DNA of 64,000 nucleotides, from assembly GCA_022036555.1 (NCBI GenBank), contig CM039127.1, positions 51,906,122 to 51,970,121 of the forward strand, read 5' to 3'. Source of the stretch: Microstegium vimineum (taxonomy: Eukaryota > Streptophyta > Magnoliopsida > Poales > Poaceae). A model generated the notes under the pieces. The model ran no database searches. It saw only the letters and a program-made list of their open reading frames with translations, and was not told the DNA's origin. Positions 56,111-64,000 of this stretch are shown one piece after another; the stretch's first letter is position 1; each line of letters opens with the position of its first letter. A program made the position numbers and the translations under genes.

Positions 56111-58462
56111 CGCTTCCGCCTCCGCTTCTCCTCTCTCTTCCTCCTCCAGGCTCTGCTTGAGGAGACCTTTCTTCGTCTCCCCTGACGAATTCAGATTTTG
56201 AACTGTGGGGCACCGGGGCGGCAGTGGTGGCCCACGTGAAAGCGCGGTGGGCGTCGCGCAGGTGCGGGGCCCACGAGGGCCGCCACGTCCACCTCCCTGC
56301 ACCTGGGCCACAGTGCGAGACGGGGCATGGTGTCAGTGAGAGTTCTGCTGCCGCGACGGGCGCGTGCGAGGGTGGGGCAGGGTGGAGCGCGCGTGGGTGA
56401 GCGATGAGTTCGAAAAGGGCTCAGGGTGGAGCACGAGGCGCGAAAGCCCAGGGCGGTGATGGGGCCCGGTGCTCAGTGACTCTCTTCTCCCTCACGGCAA
56501 GGCGAGTTCGTGGCCAGCAGAGAGGCATCCGAGGGAGAAGAGAAGACGACTCGCTCCTCCCACTCTGGTGGTGGTGCGGCCATGGATCTTCTGCGGCGCT
56601 GTTAGTGGAGCAAGGACTGCGTGTATTTATAGGCGAATTGGAGGCGTGCTCATGTGGTAGGGAATCTCGTAGTACGGGTTGTCATTGCTTGAAAGATGTT
56701 AGGCAGATATGCTAGCTATAGACTTTATTATTAATATAATATAATGAAGGGTTTATATGGCATCTTAGAGATAGTATTTGACATTTTCTCTCTCATTTTC
56801 TTTTCTTTTCTTTTTGGAAATTGTCTCTTTGTATCTCTTGCAATACTTTTCTCCTACACGATATCTTTCTTTTTGAAAACCAATCTTTGCATCTCCTATA
56901 ATTAACAACCTCTATATACACATCATGGGGCTCGATTGATCACTTGGACTAGGGATTGAAACTTAAATAACATTAAGAAAGACAAAAGGTTGAACTAATT
57001 CAAAGTCAATGAGTCTAGTCCCAACAACACAAATTTTGGTGTAGTATCGATTGAAATATTATTAACTAAAAAAAGATAGAAAGTTAGATAAATATATTGT
57101 TTTGGATCTAAGTAATTGAAATAGATATAGAGCTAGATATATAGATATCATTTTCAATTCAAATGATATACGTGTATTAAAAAATTGAAAGATATTATAG
57201 GTTATGTATATGTATCATTAAGTGAAAGAGATATACACCTAGTTATAGCCATTATGAGCTCAAAGAGATATATAGATATACCATAGAAAAATAATAGAAT
57301 ATAGGACAATACTTTCGTAAAACAAAATAATATAGATTATGTTACAATGTAACAAAGGTATTGAACACACAAGACCCATATTCAAATGTTTCAATCTCGA
57401 ATCCGATTTTAGATCTTTGAATTAAAAACTTCAATCTTTAGATTTTTTTTAAGGTCGAGCTTAATACTTTTATTGACTCATTATTTTAGGTCTTTAAATT
57501 TGATATAAAAGACTTTGAACTTGAATCATGTGACTTTAGGCTATTACATGGATATAAAAACACGCGAAGCAGGACAAAATCCTTCACCTCATTTTTGAGC
57601 TATTGTCTTTATATCTAAAGTCGAGCACCAAAAAATTAACTTTAGGTTACGATGAATCTAAAGAGCTTTCAAATAGATTTGGAACTATGCAAAGAAAAAG
57701 TTTTGAACCCAACTCCAAATAAAAATATTAAAAATTATGAACTTAGCCAATACAAAAAAAAAAGGAATTAGGCATCCACATGTCACCTTGTTTTCTGAAA
57801 GAGGGAACTAGTGTATTAGCTACCATATAGCAACATCTTTGGTGGTTGCAAGCCGGAAAAAAAGTGCCACCGTATAATTCAATCTAGATTTATGAAAAAA
57901 TATCCGTAATTTTGGTACCTTCAAATAAATTCATATCGATTTAAACAGACCTTTTTTAGTATAAACTTGATCAAAAATTGAGTCAAATGATCCCGTAATT
58001 GCATTTTTTTTTTCTCGCGGAGGAGTCGGGAGAAGGGAGAAAACCCACGTGAGGAACATCTGAAATCTGAATCTTTTGTCTCGTCTCGTTCACCTTTCTC
58101 AAAAGCGCACGAGAGCGACGATACGAAGAAGAAGACCCACTGGTCACGGATTCGTGCACGCGGCCGGGTTCGTGCTACCGACCCACAAGGCCACAAACAC
58201 GGCTCGGTTCCCGAAGACTCCAGAAACCAACCGTGGCCCATTGACCGACGGGACCGTCCGCTGGCCCCCACAAGACAGCGACCCACGGCGGCCGTCCCGT
58301 ACCTGTCCGGCACGATCCCCTGTTCCTCTGCTGCTATATCTGCCAGTCGGTCTCCTCACCGGCTCACCGCAAAGCAGAACACCTCGTCACTCGTCAGATC
58401 GTCCGGGAGGAAGGAAGGGAGAAGCAAGCAGAAGCGAACGGGATCGCCGTCGGTCGCTCGCC
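56111..58462. other. Divergent intergenic region
   Basis: Between the DUF4378 gene (-) and DHAR (+), so both promoters lie here. 56111-56640 is GC-rich (leader/promoter of the DUF4378 gene). 56700-57950 is AT-rich with no gene. 58010-58462 is GC-rich with a TATA-like GCTATATCTGCC at about 58332, about 130 bp before the DHAR start. The long ORFs over 58076-58867 and 57921-58313 are composition artefacts. Confidence 0.45.
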
Positions 58463-60991
58463 ATGGCAGCTGTGGCGCCGGTGGAGGTGTGCGTGAAGGC
58501 CGCCGCGGGGAACCCCGACACGCTCGGCGACTGTGAGTGCTCACCCCCCGCCTCCCCCGCCGTCTCCGCCCGGAACCCTAGCTCTCCCTCTGAGTCTGAC
58601 CCTGGTTTGGTTTGGATGGAACTGGAGCCTGAACCTGCTGCTGCTGCTGCCAGGCCCGTTCTCGCAGAGGGTGCTGCTCACGCTGGAGGAGAAGAAGGTC
58701 CCCTACGAGGTGAAGCTCGTCGACCTCGGCAACAAGCCCGAATGGTCTGTTCTTTTCCCTTTCCGCCGTTTATTATTATTATATTTTTCTTTTCTGCACG
58801 CTGTGTCTCACGACCGATTGGCAAAGTGCTGTGCCGGTGCCGCTCAGGCCGTGCCTTTTTTTTTTAAAAAAATAGCATTCTTCTCTGATGTCACGAGTTA
58901 TGCCATGTGTCCTGCTGAATGGATCTCTCCGGTTATTTTTCCCCTAGTTTCAGGAACGAGCTGTAGCTGTAGCTTAATACTGCCCCCCTATTTTTACTGT
59001 ATGACACGAGTTGGTAGATTTACCTGGGAATTCTTATGCATGTTTTTATTTTGGAGAACTTAAAGCTGTTAGGACATACTGTAATATAAACCCCAGACCT
59101 TTGTTCAACAGCGAACACTCAGTATTTTGTATGGTACAGGGTCTTCCCTTATGAATTAGAGTTCTAGTGTACTTGGATTACATCCAGTTTATGCACACTA
59201 GAGAAGGCTTGCGGGTTTTCACTGTACACGCCATCAATTTCTGGAAACATTGGAATTGGCAAAACGTGCTTCCCAAATTTGTGCTGGCACTGTCACTTTT
59301 GTAATTATGCACCCCTTTCATATGAATGAATTCATAGTTGCTTTCTATTTTGAAGATTGAAGAGGATTTTGCAGCTTCTATTTTTTTCCCAGTGAGCAAA
59401 GGGTGTAATCAAGTCCATTTAGACTCTGGTTTTTTTGTATGTTTGTAATCTTCACATCTAATCTACTGTAATGGCTCTTTCAGGTTTCTGGAGATTAACC
59501 CAGAGGGTAAGGTGCCTGTGCTCAACAGTGGTGATGGTAAATGCATTTCTGATTCTGATGTAATCACCCAAGTCATCGAGGAGAAGTACCCAACTCCATC
59601 TCTGGTCACCCCTCCAGAGTATGCATCAGTGTAAGTTGTGTTGCTCACATCCATCTTGCTAGGGAAGTAGTTAAGGCTATGTTTGAACATGGTAGACTGT
59701 CTTAATTCCTAGGGTGTTGAACAGTTTAACTTGAAACCCCCAAGTTCTGAATGGAGCCTAAGTTCTGCACTTTTTTTTTTGTTAATTAAAAGGCTGAGAC
59801 CTTAGTTATATCTTAATTCATTTGGGACTTGGGATGTGTATTATATTCATATATCTGGCAGTTCATAATTCATGCACCTGAAGAATCACAATCTAGTACT
59901 CCCTCCATTCCAATTTATAAGACATTTTGGCATTTCTAGATACATAGATTTTGCTATGCATCTAGATATATACGTAAGTCTAGATACATGGTAAAATCAA
60001 TGCATCTAGAAAAGCCAAAACGTCTTATAGTTTGGAATGGAGGGAGTAGTGTTTTACTTGTAGTTTTCAGAGGTAATATCTACTAAAGAAAAAGGAAGCA
60101 ATATATTTCTCAGGCATACTGGTCATGAGTTTCAGTATGCGAAGCAGCTGCAATAGGATCTGTCAAGCGTTTGATTTATAGCTTGTGAAATACTTGTAAC
60201 TTTCAAGATTCCTATCTCCATTATTAAGTTTCTTCGGAAACATTATTTTGGGTTGCTGTACATTTCAATTTTGAGCTTCACCAATTGTCTTAATGCTTAT
60301 GCCACGTGGTCTGATATGGTGGTAATGACAGGGGATCAAAGATTTTCCCAACCTTTATCAATTTCTTGAAGAGCAAGGATGCTAGTGATGGTTCAGAGAA
60401 GGCGCTTCTGGATGAGCTGCAGGCACTGGATGAACATCTCAAAGCTCATGTAATTTAAATGCTTGACCTCTTATTGTTTCATATGGCTGCTGCTTTCAGC
60501 ATGGAAATAGACACAACACATTCTTCTGTGCACTTAACCTGTTTGGATATGACAAAAATCATTTTTGGTTTGATTTGATGACTTGGTGCTCTAGCATTGC
60601 TTAGTCTCACCATCAATCTGATTGAACCATGCCTTTCCTAACGTCATTATCAATACTGTGGTGTTTGCAGGGCCCCTACATCAATGGGGAGAACGTGTCA
60701 GCGGCTGATCTTAGCCTGGGGCCAAAGCTCTTCCACCTCCAGGTCACACTGGAGCATTTCAAAGGCTGGAAGATCCCAGAAAACCTAACCAACGTCCACG
60801 CCTACACTAAGGTACAAAAGTGTTCAAGTGATTGCATTCCGCTACCAGTTCTATAACCTGTACTACAGAATCAAATAATCGAGCTCACCTTTGTCTTTGC
60901 GCAGGCTCTTTTCAGCCGTGAATCTTTTGTCAAGACTAAGCCATCCGTAGAGCATGTGATTGCAGGATGGGCGCCCAAGGTGAACGCATAA
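58463..60991 (+). CDS. DHAR: Glutathione-dependent dehydroascorbate reductase
   Basis: Six exons: 58463-58532, 58654-58744, 59484-59630, 60332-60449, 60671-60811, 60905-60991; all GT-AG and in frame, total 217 residues, close to the family norm (~213). GST-fold enzyme that reduces dehydroascorbate to ascorbate with glutathione in the ascorbate-glutathione cycle. The thioredoxin-like domain carries the catalytic cysteine in DCPFSQRVLLTLEEKK (Cys24), whose codon is split by intron 1, followed by the glutathione-site motif NPEGKVPVL and DSDVITQVIEEKYP. The all-helical C-domain (AADLSLGPKLFHLQV) is intact. No transit peptide, so the cytosolic isoform is likely. Introns 2 and 3 are large; intron 3 holds a Stowaway MITE. 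A partial copy lies downstream. Confidence 0.95.
59899..60046. mobile_element. Stowaway MITE in DHAR intron 3
   Basis: 148 bp flanked by TA (59897-59898 and 60047-60048). CTCCCTCCATTCCAATTTATAAGAC and its near-perfect complement at the right end form long terminal inverted repeats. Both arms continue (GATACAT...ATTTTGC), so it can fold into a hairpin. Confidence 0.9.
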
Positions 60992-62156
60992 GCACCTTGT
61001 GCTTTGGTGCTGCCTGGTGGACTCCATCCATTTATCTGATCAGTCATTGTCAATGGTGTGGTTAGGTGTTGTGTCTGTAGCCTAGACGCATTGTTCAGTT
61101 GGAATAATGCAGTGCCGTGTCTCGAGTACTCAGTTCTGGCTGTTCCAATTGTGCGTCTTACCTTCTGTTACTGGTTTCGTTCGAGACAATGGGCATTTCT
61201 TGATCCTATGCCATGAGAGCGTGCATGTACTGTAATCTGGGTACCAAATAATGGAGCTGCTTTTATGCTTGTGGTGTGCATTCTGTTGTGTCTTGTTTTC
61301 ATGATTTTCTGTTATCCTGTGGTGAATTAGTGATAGCTTCAGCATCAGGTTATCTTCTCTGGGCATATTTCAGACCTGGATTTTTTTTCAAGCATATGTT
61401 AATGAAAATGTTTGGTGCAGTATTCAACAATGTCTGACAAGTGATTGTCAAAGTCTACTCTGTTCATGTCGTTTTTTTCTACAATCCAATTGTTTTGGGG
61501 CAGAAATTTCTCTGCTGTCCTGACTTCGTTTTCAGAGGTTCGGTGTGGTAGATCCCTTCTCGTAGAGGGTGCTTCTCATGGTGGAGGGGATAGAAGGGGG
61601 TTCCCTACCAGATGGAGCTCATTACCTTAGCAACAAGCCTGAATGGTCTGTTTCTTTTCCCTCTTCCGTTTATTATTTTCCAGAACTGCATTCTGCAGTG
61701 TCTGACTACTGATTGGCAAAGTGCTACTCAGATCATGTCTTATTTTCTTTTCGCTCCAATTGTTTTGGGGGGCAGATATTTCTCTGCTGTCTTTACTTCA
61801 TTTTTCAGAGGTTCAGTGTGGTAGAGTGGTATTGGAGTGGCAACAGCATATGAGACAGAGAACCTTTTTGCTGACTGCTTGTTTGATTTGGAGATATAGG
61901 TGATATTTAGTGGATTTGTTGGACGTGGTAGATTTCCTTGATCTGACGGACTTGTAGTTTGGGACTGGCATTGAAATCCACACTGCTTAGTCTTGCATTA
62001 TATGCAGTTTAGCCCCATGTATCCTACTGAATTCATCATAATCTGATTGGGTCATCGGTGAATTCTTCTCTAGTCTTCAGGGACAAGGTGTAGCCTACTA
62101 GGGCACTCTTGCAATACTTTTGTGTATTTTTTTATTTATTTTGGGACTGGTAGGCC
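60992..62156. other. DHAR 3' region and duplicated debris
   Basis: 60992-61390 is the 3' UTR and flank of DHAR. CCAATTGTTTTGGGG...TTCAGAGGTTC occurs at about 61485-61545 and again at about 61757-61815, showing a local tandem duplication that includes a decayed DHAR exon 2 between the two. No other gene. Confidence 0.45.
61553..61645 (+). pseudogene. Decayed copy of DHAR exon 2
   Basis: CCCTTCTCGTAGAGGGTGCT corresponds to the CPFSQRV codons of DHAR, with Gln replaced by a stop (TAG). It ends AGCAACAAGCCTGAATG followed by GT, as at the genuine exon-2 donor (58744). The catalytic cysteine codon and neighbouring exons are absent. Confidence 0.75.
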
Positions 62157-62360
62157 TAAAAAGAATATAAACAGAAGAATATAGATATACATATATTATT
62201 AAGTAGTCGATAGTAGATATAGAAGAATATATTATTAAGTAATAGATAGTAGATGATGAGATATATAAAAATATAGATATAGATACATATAGGGATACAG
62301 AAGAACATATAGAGATAAGAATAATGGATATACATACAAATATAGATATAGAAGAGATAG
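62157..62360. repeat. AT-rich TATAGATA-type low-complexity repeat
   Basis: Irregular repetition of ATATAGATATA and AGAAGAATAT motifs over about 200 bp. The ORFs here are low complexity. Confidence 0.7.
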
Positions 62361-62392
62361 TAACCGCCCAGGAACCTATCGGGTTCACTTTG

Positions 62393-62400
62393 TATATATA
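62393..62400 (+). promoter_or_regulatory. TATA box upstream of the chimeric DHAR copy
   Basis: TATATATA lies 81 bp before ATG 62481, with a leader (ACACATCATCCAAGAAGCAC) typical of plant genes. It suggests that a complete core promoter and 5' end of another gene were joined here. Confidence 0.45.
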
Positions 62401-62480
62401 TCTGGGCCAATGCACGCAGCTTGCACCGCAACACATCATCCAAGAAGCACTGACGGGAGAAGATAGGGCTAGCTACACCA

Positions 62481-62888
62481 ATGGCTGCAGGGCACAAGAA
62501 CACCACCACGGCGGCGCTCCTGGTTCTGCTGCTGTCGTTGATGCTCTCTTTGACAGTGTCAGTGGCGCGCAATCTCCAATGGAGACTGTCCGTCGCTACG
62601 GCCGTGGAGGTGTGCGTGAAGGCTGCTGTCGGGCTCCTGACAAGCTTGGCGACTGTGAGTGCTCCTGCCCCTTGCTTCTCATCTTTTAAAACCACATCGT
62701 GCTCTCATTTCCACGTCCAATTCGACCCAAATTAAAACCCTAGCTGTTTTGCTGACCTTTGTTTGGTTTGGTTTGGATGGTTCGGTGGAATTGCCAGGTC
62801 CCTTCTCGCAGAGGGTGCTGCTCACTCTGGAGGAGAAGAAAGTCCCTTACCAGATGAGGCTCATTGACCTCAGCAACAAGCCTGGATG
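62481..62888 (+). pseudogene. Chimeric gene fragment: foreign signal peptide + DHAR exons 1-2
   Basis: ATG 62481 opens a hydrophobic signal-peptide-like segment (TAALLVLLLSLMLSLTVSVA) not found in DHAR. In the same frame it runs into DHAR exon-1 codons (AVEVCVKAA, 62608 on). A one-base loss at about 62630 shifts the frame before the LGDC motif. The exon-1 donor (62654/GTGAGT) and a complete exon 2 (62798-62888, PFSQRVLLTLEEKK, VPYQMRLIDLSNKPG) are preserved; exons 3-6 are absent, and a LINE follows. With normal splicing the shifted frame soon stops, so no active reductase can be made. Possibly transcribed from its own TATA box. Confidence 0.7.
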
Positions 62889-63375
62889 GTCCGTCTTGTT
62901 TACCATTCCTGTTTATTTTCCAGAGCAATATCCTGCAGGGTCTGACGACTAGTTGATAAAGTGCTACTGAAGTAGTGTTTTATTTTCTACACTCAACCTT
63001 GGATTGTGTGTATCCTGGTTTAACTGAATTGTATCCTGGAACTGGCATTGAAATAAACACTGCTTAACCTTGGATTCTATACTAATCAACTCATATATCA
63101 TATCATACTGAATTGATCTCATTGTCTCATTATTGAATTCTTCTCTAGTTTTCAAGAACAATCTGTAGCCTACTAGGCTTGTGTTGGAATACTTGTGCAT
63201 ATTTCTTTTGGCACTTAAAGGCTGTCAAAGAACATAAACCCCATACTGTTGTTCAACAGTGAACATTTAGTGTCTTGTCTGGTAGAGTTGCATATGTCTT
63301 CTTGAATGGATTCAGTTCTGATATACTTAGATCACAGCCAGTTTAAGGGTATTGGAGAAGGCATGCAGTTAACTC
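62590..63375 (+). repeat. Partial duplication of the DHAR gene 5' half
   Basis: Colinear with 58470-59215: exon 1, intron 1, exon 2 and much of intron 2 (shared ATAAACCCCA, GTTCAACAG, TTAGATCACAGCCAGTTTA-like segments at 63230-63345 versus 59085-59195). The match ends where the LINE begins, so the breakpoint in intron 2 may be due to, or hidden by, that insertion. Confidence 0.75.
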
Positions 63376-64000
63376 CGCCTAGGTTGGAGTGCCTTTGGTG
63401 TTCTAGCATAGCAGGTCCCAAGCCCTGGTAAAGGAGGAGGGTGTGATAGGCTTGGCGAGCCAACATCAAAACTTAGCCACTTTCATGGAAATGAGACCCA
63501 AAAGATTCCCGTTGGGGCGTAACCCTCTTAGCGACGCGCCATGCCGGAACCCGGGTATGGTGATAAATGAGCAAGGGCCGGGTCGTCACCCCCGTGGCGC
63601 GCCGTGTCGTGATCTGGGCACGGTGTCAAGTGAGCAAGGATCGGGTCGTCGCATCCTTAGTGGCGCGCCACATCGGCGCCCGGATGTGGTGCAAAATGAG
63701 CAAGGGTCTTCACACCTCCCTCGGCGGGTGCGAAGGGTAAGGAAGCTAGTCGAACCAACCAAGATCCGTTTAGGTAGTTGGAATGTTGGGTCCCTCACGG
63801 GTAGGTTAAGAGAGCTAGTTGACACTATGGTTAGGAGGCGTGTAAATATCTTGTGCGTTCAAGAGACCAGATGGAAGGGTCAAAAGGCGAAGGAGGTGGA
63901 CAATACAGGCTTCAAGCTATGGTACACAGGGACAACTTCGAGTAGAAATGGAGTCGGAGTTTTGATCGATAAGAGCCTCCAAGGTGGTGTGGTGGAGGTG
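63376..64000 (+). mobile_element. LINE (non-LTR retrotransposon), 5' part, runs off the window
   Basis: An open frame from about 63404, with ATG at 63485, continues to the window end in frame. From 63763 it encodes the start of an apurinic-type endonuclease domain (KIRLGSWNVGSLTGRLREL, NILCVQETRWKGQK, RNGVGVLIDKSL), the N-terminal domain of L1/RTE-like pol proteins. Reverse transcriptase should follow outside the window. No stop codon is seen in the visible part, so the element may be young. Confidence 0.85.
63531..63720 (+). repeat. 63-66-bp tandem repeat within the LINE ORF
   Basis: Three units start at 63531, 63594 and 63660, each with GGCGCGCC-like sequence and AATGAGCAAGG/AGTGAGCAAGG. 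Lengths are multiples of three, so the repeat is translated as about 21-22 residues with the core GAPCR...EQG. Confidence 0.75.

Noticed and set aside
58076..58867. 263-residue plus-strand ORF over the DHAR promoter and exon 1
   Set aside because: It runs through the DHAR start, exon 1 and intron 1 in a different frame; composition is explained by GC-rich promoter DNA and no domain is seen.

Overview
The window is plant nuclear DNA, almost certainly from a grass (Poaceae, probably a panicoid). Its genes have GT-AG introns and GC-rich 5' ends, and the AT-rich intergenic space is full of typical grass transposons: Stowaway/Tourist-like MITEs, a CACTA element, a hAT element, Helitron debris, Ty1/copia solo LTRs and a LINE. 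Species assignment is inference; no organellar or bacterial features were seen.

Layout. 2.7-33.6 kb is a decaying cluster of G-type lectin S-receptor-like kinase genes (At2g19130 type, intronless, all on the minus strand). One copy is nearly intact (2676-5308, one single-base frameshift). Two are dead pseudogenes (21340-25545 and 26841-31241), each split by a solo LTR. Two are signal-peptide stubs (12787-12873 and 33484-33616). A sixth copy (48230-50868) lies further right and has one 8-bp duplication frameshift. The 5' flank of this gene family, including old copia pol debris, was duplicated at least twice (5235-8120; 11893-12800; 12807-15835 plus 20530-20860) and then invaded by transposons.

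34-38.9 kb is mostly repeats: a fold-back element, a Tourist-like MITE, a GC-rich block of unknown origin, and a solo LTR that ends 186 bp before the next gene. 39123-41681 (+) is an intact single-exon CrRLK1L (FERONIA-type malectin-like) receptor kinase. 44150-47416 (+) is a seven-exon gene whose frame joins a non-RD cytoplasmic receptor-like kinase to a NAB (NET/KIP1-type actin-binding) domain. This is the most unusual gene model in the window.

52154-56110 (-) is a six-exon VARLMGL/DUF4378 (TRM/LONGIFOLIA-like) gene. 58463-60991 (+) is a six-exon cytosolic-type dehydroascorbate reductase (DHAR). It is followed by a partial duplication in which DHAR exons 1-2 sit behind a foreign promoter and signal peptide (62481-62888). 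The window ends inside the endonuclease ORF of a LINE.

The genes do not form a pathway. The common theme is surface sensing and kinase signalling in a fast-evolving receptor cluster, next to cytoskeletal (NAB, TRM-like) and redox (DHAR) housekeeping genes. All exon boundaries were read by eye from splice-site consensus and frame continuity; no alignment or expression data were available.
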